In this document: positions 52,734 to 61,603 of the stretch, in pieces
Position numbering within the stretch: position 1 is the first letter of the stretch
Layout of the letters: the number at the start of each line of letters is the position of its first letter
From: Pseudomonas putida
GTDB taxonomy: Bacteria; Pseudomonadota; Gammaproteobacteria; Pseudomonadales; Pseudomonadaceae
Length of the DNA: 64,000 bases
Direction of reading: 5' to 3'
Assembly (NCBI RefSeq): GCF_001636055.1
Contig: NZ_CP011789.1
Span: 3,038,001 to 3,102,000, forward strand
The notes under the pieces: model-generated
Database searches by the model: none
Told to the model about the DNA's origin: nothing
Seen by the model: the letters and a program-made list of their open reading frames with translations, nothing else
Program-made: the position numbers and the translations under genes

Positions 52734-53468
52734 TCAGTGCCAGGTACCGGCGGTACTGCCGCCGTCTACTGGAAGTACGACGCCGCTGACGAAACGTGCG
52801 TCGGTCAGGTATAGCACGGCATCGACGATGTCCTGCGGCTTGCCGGTGCGCCCGCTCGGCGACAAGATACCCAGGCCTGCGACGTCGTTGTTGTGCAGGG
52901 GCGTCTCGATGATCCCCGGAGCCACGGCGTTGACCTGTACGCCGCTACCGGCCAGTTCCAGCGCCAGGCCCCTGACCGCCTGGTTCAGGCCACCCTTGAC
53001 GAGGATCGGCAGCGCTGCGGGTACCCGCACGTTAGGCTGCATGGCGACCGAGGCGGTGATCGCGACGATGTGTCCATGGCCTTGGGCGCTCATGGTCTTC
53101 GCTGCGGCCTGGGAGGGGTAGATGAAGCCCTTGAGGTTGGTGGCAAACAGCGCGTCGATGTCCTGCTCGGTGTAGTCGGTGAACGGTTTGGGAATGAAGA
53201 TCCCGGCATTGTTGACCAGGATATCGACGCGGCCGAACACCTGCAGCGCCGTATCGAACAGGCGTTGTGCGGTACTGGCGTCGGCGATGTCGCCAGCGAC
53301 GCCGACGAAGGCTGCCGGGTTGCCCAGCTCGATGGCGGCCTGATCGAGGCGGGCCTGGGTGCGGGCGTTGCCGACCACGTTGTCGCCCCGTTCGATAAGG
53401 GCCTTGGCCAGGGCAAAGCCCAAGCCGCTGGATGCGCCGGTGATAACGATGGTTCTTGCGGTGCTCAT
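52734..53468 (-). CDS. SDR-fold protein lacking the catalytic tyrosine
   Basis: A 244-residue SDR with an intact cofactor loop (TIVITGASSGLGFALAKAL) and NNAG motif (ILVNNAGIF). Lys158 is present, but the position four residues before it, where classical SDRs have Tyr, is Pro154 in AALPILVKGG. The Ser region is AITASVAMQ. Cofactor binding is likely, classical dehydrogenase chemistry less so; a subgroup of SDRs with this change exists. It is followed by the tautomerase gene and is divergent from a LysR gene, its probable regulator. Confidence 0.85.
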   Translation of the reverse strand: MSTARTIVITGASSGLGFALAKALIERGDNVVGNARTQARLDQAAIELGNPAAFVGVAGDIADASTAQRLFDTALQVFGRVDILVNNAGIFIPKPFTDYTEQDIDALFATNLKGFIYPSQAAAKTMSAQGHGHIVAITASVAMQPNVRVPAALPILVKGGLNQAVRGLALELAGSGVQVNAVAPGIIETPLHNNDVAGLGILSPSGRTGKPQDIVDAVLYLTDARFVSGVVLPVDGGSTAGTWH

Positions 53469-53486
53469 GGTGGGTCTCCAGATAAG

Positions 53487-53502
53487 CGAACCGGCTGGTT
53501 CG
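53487..53502. promoter_or_regulatory. palindrome upstream of the atypical SDR gene
   Basis: CGAACCGGCTGGTTCG is palindromic at 14 of 16 positions and lies 19 bp upstream of the SDR start, in the gap shared with the divergent LysR gene. It is a possible operator. Confidence 0.35.
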
Positions 53503-53592
53503 TAGGTGGAGCCACTCTAAGACCTCATCTGAAGTTGAAAAATATGGCGGATGGCATTTCAATCGATACCTCGCGTAATCAATAGAGCCATC

Positions 53593-54513
53593 ATGACCCG
53601 CCATTTCGATGATCTTCAACTGGGCAGCCTCGAGCTGTTCTGCCTGGCTGCCGATACCGGCAGCTTCACTGCCGCAGCCACCGAGGCCGGGGTCACGCCC
53701 GCGGCGGTCAGCCGCTCGGTGGCACGCCTGGAAGAACGCCTGGGTGTACGGTTGTTCGTGCGTACTACGCGGCAGATGCGCTTGTCCGATGCCGGGCAGG
53801 TGTACTACCAACAGTGCCGCCTGGCACTTGGGCAACTGGTGGAGGCCGAACGCGAAGTATCTGGTGGCCAGATCGAGCCGCGTGGACGCCTGCGGGTCAG
53901 TGCGCCGACGCCTTACGCCCATCACCGTCTGTTGCCGTGGCTGCCGCGTTTTCGCGAGCGCTACCCGCTAGTGCAGGTGGACGTGCATGTCAGCAATCGC
54001 AATGTCGATTTCGCCGAAGAGCAGTTCGACCTGGCCATCCGCGGACGCGAGCCTGCCGATTCGCGCCTGGTGGCACGGCGCCTGGAAAACGCCGAGCTGG
54101 TAGTGGTGGGCACCCCGGGCTACCTGGCGCGAGCAGGCCATCCGCAGGTGCCGGAAGACCTGGCGCGGCATGAGTGCATCCTGTTCGAGATCCCCAGCAG
54201 CGGACGTAGTGCGCCCTGGACCTTTCGCCGTGACGGTGGCCTGGTGGAGATCGAGGTCGGCGGCTCGATCACCTGCCTGGGCGACTTTCTCGCCACCGCT
54301 ACCCTCGCGCGACATGGCGCCGGCCTGATGCAGGCGTACCGCTTCACCGTGCAGGACGCCCTGGACAGCGGTGAGCTGGTCGAAGTACTACCGGCTTTCG
54401 GTGGCACGGCCCGGCCATTCACCTTGATCTATCCGCAGGCGCGGCACATGCCGCTGCGGGTGCGGCTGTTCATCGACTTTCTGGTGGCGGGCGGGCAGTT
54501 ACCCGCCAGCTGA
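53593..54513 (+). CDS. LysR-family regulator (CrgA-type)
   Basis: A 306-residue LysR-type regulator. The DNA-binding domain reads LGSLELFCLAADTGSFTAAA, then TPAAVSRSVARLEERLGVRL. The effector domain has the CrgA-type RGRLRVSAPTPYAHHRLLPWL and HVSNRNVDFAEEQFDLAIRG. The ATG at 53593 is preferred to an upstream in-frame codon at 53551 without similarity. It diverges from the SDR-tautomerase operon and probably regulates it. Confidence 0.87.
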   Translation: MTRHFDDLQLGSLELFCLAADTGSFTAAATEAGVTPAAVSRSVARLEERLGVRLFVRTTRQMRLSDAGQVYYQQCRLALGQLVEAEREVSGGQIEPRGRLRVSAPTPYAHHRLLPWLPRFRERYPLVQVDVHVSNRNVDFAEEQFDLAIRGREPADSRLVARRLENAELVVVGTPGYLARAGHPQVPEDLARHECILFEIPSSGRSAPWTFRRDGGLVEIEVGGSITCLGDFLATATLARHGAGLMQAYRFTVQDALDSGELVEVLPAFGGTARPFTLIYPQARHMPLRVRLFIDFLVAGGQLPAS

Positions 54514-54518
54514 GGGCT

Positions 54519-55145
54519 TCAGAACCAGCGGTCGTTGCGTTTGCGCCCGCGGGTCAGCGCCGGCAGGATCAGACCGGCCAGCAAGCCGGCGCCGGCGATG
54601 CTGCCGCCGTAGACCATGTACCGCATCATCACCTGCTTGTTCTCGTCGCCCAGGCGTGCCTGGGTGTCGCGCAGGCTCGACTGCGACTGCTCGAGCTGTT
54701 CGTTGAGGGCCTTGTTGCGCGACTCCAGCTCATCGATCAGCGCCTTGCGCGAATCCAGGGTTTCCTGCATGCCTTGCACGCGCGTCTTCCAGCTGTCGTC
54801 GATGGTCTTGAGCTGGCCGGACAGGTCTGCGACCTGGGCATCGAGTTGCGGCAGGCGTTCGTTCTGGCCGGGGACCGTCTGCAGGTCGCTGGTAAGAATC
54901 CACACCAGATCGCCACTTTGGCCGCGAACCTGGCTGTAGTTGCCCTGGGTGCCGATCAACGACACCTTCTGCCCGGATTTGAGCGTGCCGACGATGCGAT
55001 GGCCATCGGTCGGGCCGCTGCGCACATACGTGCTCAGGCTGTCGCTGACCCAGCGTGCGTCGCTGGAGGATTCTTCGGCGTGGATGGACGGGGCAGTGGC
55101 GAGCAGGGCGGCGAGGGCGAGGGTGGCGCGGCGGAATTCGGGCAT
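54519..55145 (-). CDS. SH3b-coiled-coil-membrane protein (TIGR04211/YgiM-like)
   Basis: A 208-residue envelope protein: signal peptide (residues 1-23, ATAPSIHAEE), a bacterial SH3 domain (about 30-95: STYVRSGPTDGHRIVGTLKSG and YSQVRGQSGDLVWI), a long coiled coil (about 100-170), a C-terminal membrane helix (about 178-197) and a basic tail, GRKRNDRWF. This order is that of E. coli YgiM and the TIGR04211 family. It would be anchored in the inner membrane with the SH3 domain in the periplasm. Function unsettled. The stop lies 5 bp from the convergent LysR stop. Confidence 0.9.
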   Translation of the reverse strand: MPEFRRATLALAALLATAPSIHAEESSSDARWVSDSLSTYVRSGPTDGHRIVGTLKSGQKVSLIGTQGNYSQVRGQSGDLVWILTSDLQTVPGQNERLPQLDAQVADLSGQLKTIDDSWKTRVQGMQETLDSRKALIDELESRNKALNEQLEQSQSSLRDTQARLGDENKQVMMRYMVYGGSIAGAGLLAGLILPALTRGRKRNDRWF

Positions 55146-55389
55146 GGTGGTCTTCGCTGAAACAGTACGGTTGGAGGCCCGGTGACTGGGCCGTGAAGCG
55201 GTCGGTGGATTGACCGTCAGCGAAAGACCGTTTTTTTGTAGGCAGGTTCACTGCTTTGGGTGGGAATTGTCTGCAAGATATTGCAGCTAACAGGTTTGCT
55301 CATGGGGTGACGCGTGCGCGGATCAATCGCAGTGGCAGTTCACCGCTGCGATTGTACCGCGCAGGTTGGCGCGGAAGCCGCGACCGCAG

Positions 55390-56763
55390 TCAGGTCACGA
55401 CCTGGTAGCACGGCACGTAGGCCGCGCCGCCGGGCAGCTTCATCCGGTGCTGGTCGACAAAGGCCTGCAACAGCCTGCCCAACGGGTCGAGGATCGCCTG
55501 GTCGCCGCGGATCTGGTACGGGCCATGCTCCTCGATCAGGCGAATGCCCTTGTCCTTGACGTTGCCGGCGACGATTCCCGAGAACGCCCGACGCAGGTTG
55601 GCGGCCAGCTCATGGGGCGGCAGGTCGCGACGCAGGGCAAGATCGGCCATGTTCTGGTGAGTCGGGTCGAACGGGTGCTGGAAGCCACCGTCGATCTTCA
55701 GCAGCCAGTTGAAGTGGAAGGCGTCGTTGCGCTCGCGGCGGAACTGCTTGACCGTCTTGAGCCCCTCGACCATATGCCGGGCCACTTCGGCCGGGTCGTC
55801 GATGATGATCTGGTAGTGGCGCTGCGCCGCTTCGCCGAGGGTGGCACCGACGAAGGCATGCAGTTGCTGCAGGAACGGCTCGGCGCTGCGCGGGCCGGTG
55901 AGAATGACCGGGAAGGGCAGGTCATGGTTGTCCGGGTGCATGAGGATGCCGAGCAGGTACAGGAATTCCTCGGCCGTGCCTGCGCCTCCGGGGAAGATGA
56001 TGATGCCGTGGCCGACGCGGACAAAGGCCTCCAGGCGCTTCTCGATATCCGGCAGGATCACCAGCTCGTTGACGATGGGGTTCGGCGCCTCGGCAGCGAT
56101 GATGCCCGGTTCGGTCAGGCCCAGGTAGCGGCTGCCGTGCATGCGCTGCTTGGCGTGAGCGATGGTGGCGCCCTTCATCGGGCCCTTCATGACGCCCGGG
56201 CCGCAGCCGGTGCAGACGTCCAGCTTGCGCAGGCCCAGTTCATGGCCGACTTTCTTGGTGTACTGGTATTCCTCGCTGCTGATCGAGTGACCGCCCCAGC
56301 ACACTACCATCTTCGGCTCCACGCCCGGACGCAGGGTGCGTGCGTTGCGCAGCAGGTGGAATACGTAGTCGGTGATGCCCTGGGAGCTTTCCAGGTCGAT
56401 GCGTTGGCTGGCCAGCTCGCTTTCGGTGTAGACGATGTCACGCAGGGCGCTGAACAGCATTTCGCGGGTGCTGGCGATCATTTCGCCATCGACGAAGGCA
56501 TCGGCCGGGGCATTGAGCAATTCCAGGCGCACGCCGCGATCTTGCTGGTGGATGCGGACCTCGAAGTCCTTGTAGGCCTCGAGGATGGTCTTGGCATTGT
56601 CGACATGGGCGCCGGTGTTGAGGATAGCCAGGGCGCACTGGCGGAACAGGGTGTAGAGACTGCCGGTACCGACTTCGCTCAGTTGCTGGACTTCACGTTG
56701 CGACAGCGTCTCCAGGCTGCCTTTGGGGCTGACGGAGGCGTTGATGACATTGCGTTGGGGCAT
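55390..56763 (-). CDS. ppnN: nucleotide 5'-monophosphate nucleosidase PpnN (YgdH)
   Basis: A 457-residue LOG-family enzyme that splits nucleoside 5'-monophosphates into base and ribose-5-phosphate and is a (p)ppGpp target in E. coli. The central Rossmann-type domain has GCGPGVMKGPMKGA and the LOG signature with its catalytic Glu in IIIFPGGAGTAEEFLYLLG. It has the extra N-terminal (about 130 residues) and C-terminal domains typical of YgdH. It lies downstream of pncA-pncB on the same strand, 121 bp from pncB, so it may be expressed separately. Confidence 0.93.
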   Translation of the reverse strand: MPQRNVINASVSPKGSLETLSQREVQQLSEVGTGSLYTLFRQCALAILNTGAHVDNAKTILEAYKDFEVRIHQQDRGVRLELLNAPADAFVDGEMIASTREMLFSALRDIVYTESELASQRIDLESSQGITDYVFHLLRNARTLRPGVEPKMVVCWGGHSISSEEYQYTKKVGHELGLRKLDVCTGCGPGVMKGPMKGATIAHAKQRMHGSRYLGLTEPGIIAAEAPNPIVNELVILPDIEKRLEAFVRVGHGIIIFPGGAGTAEEFLYLLGILMHPDNHDLPFPVILTGPRSAEPFLQQLHAFVGATLGEAAQRHYQIIIDDPAEVARHMVEGLKTVKQFRRERNDAFHFNWLLKIDGGFQHPFDPTHQNMADLALRRDLPPHELAANLRRAFSGIVAGNVKDKGIRLIEEHGPYQIRGDQAILDPLGRLLQAFVDQHRMKLPGGAAYVPCYQVVT

Positions 56764-56884
56764 CTAAGTCTTTCCTGTGCGGGTAAAACATCCTTCTTTG
56801 ACAACACCATACCGACAATTGCACGCGGCAACGAGGGGGAGAGGCAAAGATTCGGCGCTTGGGCAATTGCCAGTGCACGATGGC

Positions 56885-58087
56885 TCAGGCGGGCACCTTG
56901 AACACATGGCGCAGGTAGGCGACGAAATTTTCGTCCCGACACTGGGTCTTGCCAGTGCTGTCGGAGATCTTCGCGACAGGGGCTCCGTTGCAGGCGGTCA
57001 TCTTGATCACCACGTTCATCGGCTTCACGCCAGGAATGTCACAGGTCAGGTTGGTGCCGATGCCGAAGCTGACGTTGATCCGCCCGTGCAGCGCGCGGTA
57101 GAGCTGCAGTGCCTTGGCGAAATCCAGGCCGTCGGAGAAGATCAGGGTCTTGCTCAGCGGGTCGATGCCCAGGCGCTCATAGTGGGCGATGGCTTTTTCC
57201 GCCCAGGCCAGTGGATCGCCGGAGTCGTGGCGAAGGCCATCGAAGAGCTTGCCGAAATACAGGTCGAAGTCCTTCACGAAGGCGTCCATGCCGATGCAGT
57301 CGGTCAGGGCGATGCCGAGCAACCCTCGGTATTCACGCACCCAGCACTCCAGCGCTGCGACCTGGCTATCGACCAGGCGCGGGCCGAGCTGCTGGTGGGC
57401 CATGAACCATTCGTGGGCCATGGTACCGATGGGTTTGAGTTCGTATTCTCGGGCCAGGTGGACATTGCTGGTGCCGACGAAACGCCCGGGGAAGTCGCGT
57501 TTGAGGATATGCACCACCTGATCCTGTACGGGATAGGAGAAGCGTCGGCGGGTACCGAAGTCAGCGAGCTGGAAGCCCGCCAGCTCATCGCTGCTGGCGT
57601 GCGCCTTGAGCCAGTCGAGTTTCTGGTACAGGCGCTCGCCCACCTGTGCCATCGTCACTTCGCGATAGCGGTAGCGATTACGCACCTCGCAAATGATTGC
57701 CAGTAACGGGATTTCATAGAGGATCACGTGCAGCCAGGGGCCGCGAATACGGATCGCCAGTTGCCCGGCATCGTCCAGTCCGACCTGGACATAACGCAGG
57801 TTGAAGCGAAACAGGCTGAGGAAACGGATGAAGTCCGGCTTGATGAAGGGGATTTTTTCCAGGTAGGCGAGCTGGTCGTGGGTCACCGAGACCTCGGCCA
57901 ACTGTTCGATCTGGTAGCGGATTTCGGCAAGGTAGGGCGACAGGTCTTCGTCGTTACGGCAGCGCAGCTCCCACTCCACCTCGGCGTTGGGGTAGTTGTG
58001 CAGCACCGCCTGCATCATGGTGATCTTGTAGAAGTCGGTATCCAGCAGGTTCTGGATGATCCGTGGGGCAAAAACGTCGTCGCTCAT
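56885..58087 (-). CDS. pncB: nicotinate phosphoribosyltransferase
   Basis: A 400-residue enzyme converting nicotinate and PRPP to nicotinate mononucleotide in NAD salvage. Characteristic segments are [21 protein letters not shown] at the N-terminus, [14 protein letters not shown] with the phosphorylated His, [17 protein letters not shown], and [12 protein letters not shown] near the C-terminus. The size matches E. coli PncB. Its start overlaps the pncA stop by four bases (ATGA), so nicotinamidase and this enzyme are made in a coupled way. Confidence 0.95.
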   Translation of the reverse strand: MSDDVFAPRIIQNLLDTDFYKITMMQAVLHNYPNAEVEWELRCRNDEDLSPYLAEIRYQIEQLAEVSVTHDQLAYLEKIPFIKPDFIRFLSLFRFNLRYVQVGLDDAGQLAIRIRGPWLHVILYEIPLLAIICEVRNRYRYREVTMAQVGERLYQKLDWLKAHASSDELAGFQLADFGTRRRFSYPVQDQVVHILKRDFPGRFVGTSNVHLAREYELKPIGTMAHEWFMAHQQLGPRLVDSQVAALECWVREYRGLLGIALTDCIGMDAFVKDFDLYFGKLFDGLRHDSGDPLAWAEKAIAHYERLGIDPLSKTLIFSDGLDFAKALQLYRALHGRINVSFGIGTNLTCDIPGVKPMNVVIKMTACNGAPVAKISDSTGKTQCRDENFVAYLRHVFKVPA

Positions 58088-58734
58088 GGGCGGGGCTCCT
58101 TGAACAGTGCGAGCTGGCGGTCCAGCTCTTCCTCATTGGCGCACAGTACTACCCCGGCGGCAGCCAGCTCGCTGCAGGCAGCTTGGGCGCCGGCGTCGCT
58201 CAGTGCTCGGCAGGCGGGCAGGTAGAGCAGCACCTGGAGTCCGGCGCGGTTCAGTTGCAGCGCGGTGGTGCGCACGCAGTAATCCAGAGCCAGGCCGCCG
58301 ACCAGCACGACCTCGACGGCGTGAACCTTGAGGTACTCGATGACCCCGGTGGAGCGGTGCTCGGCCAGGTCGTGGTAGCAGGCGCCGTAGGGGTGCAGGT
58401 CAGGCTCCACGCCTTTCCAGACGAAATAGTCGTAATCGATCGGGGCAGGAAGGCCGGGCAGCAGTTCGAAACCGGGTGTGCCGGGCACGCAGTGGCTGAC
58501 CCAGGTGAGGTCGGCGTTGGTCAATGCCAGTGGCTGAAGCATCTGTGCGGCATCGCTCACCACCCAGGCAGCATTGGCTGGGTGAGCATCCTTGCTGCCC
58601 AGGCGCAGGTCGGCACGACGGGCCATGGCATTGAGCGCCGGTGCAATCAGGTGGCCGCCGGGTACCGGCAGCTCCTGCGGGGCGTTAGCGGTAAAGCCGT
58701 TCTGGGCATCGACGTCGAAACTGGCGATCTTCAT
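58084..58734 (-). CDS. pncA: nicotinamidase
   Basis: A 216-residue cysteine hydrolase converting nicotinamide to nicotinate. The catalytic triad is visible: Asp in [10 protein letters not shown], Lys in [10 protein letters not shown], and Cys in [14 protein letters not shown]. Metal ligands are in [12 protein letters not shown]. It is the first gene of the pncA-pncB pair and divergent from the NrtR gene. An operator-like sequence lies 29 bp upstream. Confidence 0.94.
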   Translation of the reverse strand: MKIASFDVDAQNGFTANAPQELPVPGGHLIAPALNAMARRADLRLGSKDAHPANAAWVVSDAAQMLQPLALTNADLTWVSHCVPGTPGFELLPGLPAPIDYDYFVWKGVEPDLHPYGACYHDLAEHRSTGVIEYLKVHAVEVVLVGGLALDYCVRTTALQLNRAGLQVLLYLPACRALSDAGAQAACSELAAAGVVLCANEEELDRQLALFKEPRP

Positions 58735-58762
58735 CAGGAGGTTCCTCCACTGGAATGCCTAT

Positions 58763-58779
58763 ATATTTCACCTGGTATT
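58763..58779. promoter_or_regulatory. candidate NrtR operator before pncA
   Basis: ATATTTCACCTGGTATT starts 29 bp upstream of pncA. It agrees at 14 of 17 positions with the reverse complement of a second site in front of nrtR. The two sites therefore lie in mirror orientation, one at each divergent promoter. Confidence 0.6.
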
Positions 58780-58829
58780 ATAAGTGTGTCAAGCAGCCTT
58801 TTTTCAAGACTAGGGCTTGCATCACAAAA

Positions 58830-58846
58830 AACACCTGGTGGAATAT
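58830..58846. promoter_or_regulatory. candidate NrtR operator before nrtR
   Basis: Read on the minus strand the site is ATATTCCACCAGGTGTT, matching the pncA-side site with three differences. It ends 23 bp before the nrtR start, a position suited to autorepression. Confidence 0.6.
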
Positions 58847-58869
58847 GGCGTATTGAGCAAGGAGTCGAC

Positions 58870-59571
58870 ATGAGCGCAGTTGAAGTCTTGGCCAGCGTGG
58901 ACATCGTTGCATTGCGCCTTGCCCCGGACTTGCAGGGGTTGCAGGTGTTGTTGCACCGCCGCGAGCGAGAGCCGCACCGCGGCCAGTGGGCCTTGCCGGG
59001 TGTCATCGTCAACGGCAGCACGCCGGACAATAGCCTGGATGCGGCGGCCGAGCGGGCGCTGCGAGAGAAGGCACAGGTTCTGCCTCGGCACATGGAGCAG
59101 GTCGGTACAGAAGGCAACGCTTTTCGTGATCCGCGCGGGTGGTCGTTGAGTACCTACTACCTGGCATTGCTCGACCCGGCGCAGTCCATCGAGGCAGAGC
59201 AATTGGCCTTTTTCGACCTCGACAGTCTGTCGACCCGCAAAGTGCTGTTGCCGTTCGATCATGGGCTGCTGGTGCAGCGCACCTGCGAGCGGCTGGCGGC
59301 CAAGAGCCTGTACAGCAGCCTGCCGCTGTACTTGCTGCCGACGCGTTTCACGGTGCTCGATGCGTTGAGTGCGGCGCAGGCGTGCCTGGGGCGGCCGGTG
59401 AACAACACGTCGTTGCGCAAGCGCCTGGAGCGTCTGAGGGAGGCAGGCTGGGTGCGTGATACAGGCGAACGCAATCAGCCGCGACTGGGCCGGCCGCAAC
59501 AGCTTTACGAGCACCTGCCGCAAGGCGTGGGTCCCTTTCTGTTCGAGCGCAGCCTGTTGCCGGAAGCATGA
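58870..59571 (+). CDS. nrtR: NrtR-type regulator of NAD metabolism (Nudix plus wHTH)
   Basis: A 233-residue protein with an N-terminal Nudix-like domain (about 8-140) and a C-terminal winged helix (about 150-225). The Nudix box is degenerate: after GQWALPGVIVNG the REUXEE part reads ERALREKAQV, so hydrolase activity is probably lost, as in other NrtR repressors, which bind ADP-ribose. The wHTH contains VLDALSAAQACLGRPV and SLRKRLERLREAGWV. It is divergent from pncA-pncB across 135 bp with paired operators. ATG at 58870 follows AAGGAG. Confidence 0.9.
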   Translation: MSAVEVLASVDIVALRLAPDLQGLQVLLHRREREPHRGQWALPGVIVNGSTPDNSLDAAAERALREKAQVLPRHMEQVGTEGNAFRDPRGWSLSTYYLALLDPAQSIEAEQLAFFDLDSLSTRKVLLPFDHGLLVQRTCERLAAKSLYSSLPLYLLPTRFTVLDALSAAQACLGRPVNNTSLRKRLERLREAGWVRDTGERNQPRLGRPQQLYEHLPQGVGPFLFERSLLPEA

Positions 59572-59636
59572 AGCCTCAAGCATGGCGTTTGGCGGCCGAT
59601 ACAGCGGTCAGGTCAAAATCCTTGCGGAGAAGGGAA

Positions 59637-60068
59637 ATGGTAGGGATCACAAGTGTCAATGTCACCGGCGTGAATGGGCAATCGTCTGCGTTGCAGACGG
59701 CCGCCCAGGCCAGCGACACTGAAAAGAGCAGCAGCGCGGCTGGCGGCGCCCAGGTCGCCATGCCGGCACAGTCTGACAAGGCCGACAAGGCCAAGAGCAG
59801 CGACAACAGCAGCGAGCCGTCACACATCCGCCAGTTGCGTGAGCTGATCAAGCAAATGCAGAAGCAACTGGCCGACGCCCAGAAGCGGCTGTCCGAGGTT
59901 CAGGCGCAACCGATGGACGAGAAGGCCAAGCTGGCTGCGGTGGCGGGTGTCCAGGCGCAGATCGCGACCATCAGCGGTCAGATCCAGCAGGCGACCGCGC
60001 AGTTGCTGCAGGCCTTGAGCAAGCTGAACAGCAGTAGCTCCGGCAACTTGATCAGCACCATTGCCTGA
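59637..60068 (+). CDS. FlxA-like coiled-coil protein
   Basis: A 143-residue soluble protein. The first 65 residues are low-complexity, rich in Ser, Ala and Lys. A coiled coil follows (about 66-135: IRQLRELIKQMQKQLADAQ and a Gln/Ala-rich second helix, QAQIATISGQIQQATAQLLQ). The pattern resembles the FlxA-like family, whose function is unknown. ATG at 59637 follows GAGAAGGG; there is no signal peptide. It may be cotranscribed with nrtR, 65 bp upstream. Confidence 0.72.
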   Translation: MVGITSVNVTGVNGQSSALQTAAQASDTEKSSSAAGGAQVAMPAQSDKADKAKSSDNSSEPSHIRQLRELIKQMQKQLADAQKRLSEVQAQPMDEKAKLAAVAGVQAQIATISGQIQQATAQLLQALSKLNSSSSGNLISTIA

Positions 60069-60078
60069 GGGTGAGGGC

Positions 60079-60104
60079 AGGGCGGACCCGCAACGGGCCG
60101 CCCT
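60079..60104. terminator. hairpin between convergent FlxA-like and pbpG genes
   Basis: AGGGCGG pairs with CCGCCCT, with an inner CCCG/CGGG stem. It lies 10 bp after the plus-strand stop. Confidence 0.55.
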
Positions 60105-60116
60105 GAACGTGGTGAC

Positions 60117-61043
60117 TTACTCGGACGCCACGCGCGAGCGGTTCTGGCGGTCTGACTTGTACTGCATCGCCACCGCCGGCGCCGCCTTGGCCGAGCCGGT
60201 TTCCAGCCATTGACGCAGGCGCCCGGCATCGGCGAAGTGGGTGAACTTGCCGTAGGCGTCGAGAATCACCATCGCCACCGGGCGGTTGTCCATCCTGGTC
60301 AGCAGTACCAGGCAGTGCCCCGCCTCGTTGGTGAAGCCGGTCTTGGTCAGCTTGATATCCCAGTTGCTCTTGTTCACCAGATGATCGGTGTTGCGAAAGC
60401 CTAAGGTGTAATTGGGTTTGCGGAAGGCTACGGTCTTCTCGCGGGTGGTCGAGAGCTCGCTGAGCATCGGGTAGTTGCGCGAGGCGATCAGCAGCTTGGC
60501 CAGGTCATGGGCAGTGGAGACGTTGTGCGTCGACAGGCCAGTCGGCTCGACGTAGCGGGTCTGGCTCATGCCCAGGCTGCGGGCCTTGGCGTTCATCGCC
60601 TTGATGAACGCGCCATAGCCGCCGGGATAGTGGTTGGCCAGGGTGTTGGCCGCGCGGTTCTCCGACGACATCAGGGTAATCAGCAGGGTCTCGCGGCGGT
60701 TCAGCTCGCTGCCGGGGCGGACGCGGGAAAAGACACCCTTGAGGTCAGGGTTGTTGGCGATGGTCATGGTGAGCATCTCGTCCATTGGCAGCTTGGCGTC
60801 GAGCACTACCATGGCGGTCATCAGCTTGGTGACCGAGGCGATGGGCACCACGCGGTCGGCGTGGCTGGAGTACAGCTCTTTGTTGGTATTCAGGTCGATC
60901 AGCAAGGCGCTGCCGGAAGCCAGGTGCAGTTTGGAAGGATCGCGTTGGGCCTGGGCCGGGGATTGTGCAGCAGCGGTCGACGGAAGGATCGCGGTTCCTG
61001 TGAGCGCCAGCAGCAGGCTGAGGATGGACAGGGAAGTTTTCAC
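60117..61043 (-). CDS. pbpG: D-alanyl-D-alanine endopeptidase (PBP7 type)
   Basis: A 308-residue periplasmic peptidase that cuts D,D-crosslinks in peptidoglycan. A signal peptide ([19 protein letters not shown]) is followed by the three active-site motifs: Ser-Val-Thr-Lys in [11 protein letters not shown], Ser-Glu-Asn in [11 protein letters not shown] and Lys-Thr-Gly in [11 protein letters not shown]. The length equals that of E. coli PBP7. The start is placed at the GTG at 61043 because it gives a normal signal peptide; an in-frame extension upstream has no similarity. Confidence 0.9.
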   Translation of the reverse strand: MKTSLSILSLLLALTGTAILPSTAAAQSPAQAQRDPSKLHLASGSALLIDLNTNKELYSSHADRVVPIASVTKLMTAMVVLDAKLPMDEMLTMTIANNPDLKGVFSRVRPGSELNRRETLLITLMSSENRAANTLANHYPGGYGAFIKAMNAKARSLGMSQTRYVEPTGLSTHNVSTAHDLAKLLIASRNYPMLSELSTTREKTVAFRKPNYTLGFRNTDHLVNKSNWDIKLTKTGFTNEAGHCLVLLTRMDNRPVAMVILDAYGKFTHFADAGRLRQWLETGSAKAAPAVAMQYKSDRQNRSRVASE

Positions 61044-61235
61044 GTTGAGGCTCACTAATAGTTGGTATGTCGTTGGCTGTGCAAGGGTTTCCCCCGAAAA
61101 CCGCTGCATTGTGGAGTATGGCTCAGCGGCTGTCGATTGCTCGTCCAGGCCCAGCGTCGAAATGAAAAAACCTTCATGCTGTATCGGTTTTTCCCGCCTG
61201 TTGCGACAAATGGTCCCCGCGCTTTCGCACAGGCG

Positions 61236-61259
61236 AAAAAAAGCCCGCCAGAGGCGGGC
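61236..61259 (-). terminator. rho-independent terminator of the 60-aa gene
   Basis: On the minus strand GCCCGCC/GGCGGGC with a 3-nt loop is followed by seven T residues, 57 bp beyond the stop of the small gene at 61316. Confidence 0.85.
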
Positions 61260-61315
61260 AGAAAGAAGCGTAAGGAGCAACGCACAACACATGAAACGGT
61301 CAACAAAAACGGTGG

Positions 61316-61498
61316 TCAGGCGGTAAGGGTGCCGGCCTGCAGCTGTTCGGCCATGGCCTGGGCCTTGGCGCGAGAATCCAGAGGGCCGCTGACGGGCTCG
61401 CCGTTGCGCATCAGGTACCAGCAGGCCAGCAGGCCTTGAGCGCGCAAGGGAGCAGGGACAGCACTGCCGACGACAGACATGATGTGGATAGTGGCCAT
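61316..61498 (-). CDS. small conserved-looking protein (60 aa)
   Basis: The ATG at 61498 is preceded by a perfect AGGAGG, and a strong terminator follows the gene, so translation is likely. The protein begins [20 protein letters not shown], has a short hydrophobic stretch with [18 protein letters not shown], and ends in a helix, [15 protein letters not shown]. The middle resembles a small beta-hairpin domain for modified or wrapped substrates, but I cannot assign a family. Confidence 0.65.
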   Translation of the reverse strand: MATIHIMSVVGSAVPAPLRAQGLLACWYLMRNGEPVSGPLDSRAKAQAMAEQLQAGTLTA

Positions 61499-61603
61499 GT
61501 TGGACCTCCTGTGAAACATGGCCCTACCTTACGCAGCAGCCGACGCTGTTTGAAATCAACTTGCTCGATAGTGGTCATTACTTTTTTCAACGACAAGTGC
61601 AGG

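Noticed and set aside
55366..56901. 511-codon open frame antisense to ppnN
   Set aside because: Opposite a strongly conserved enzyme; no protein-like features.
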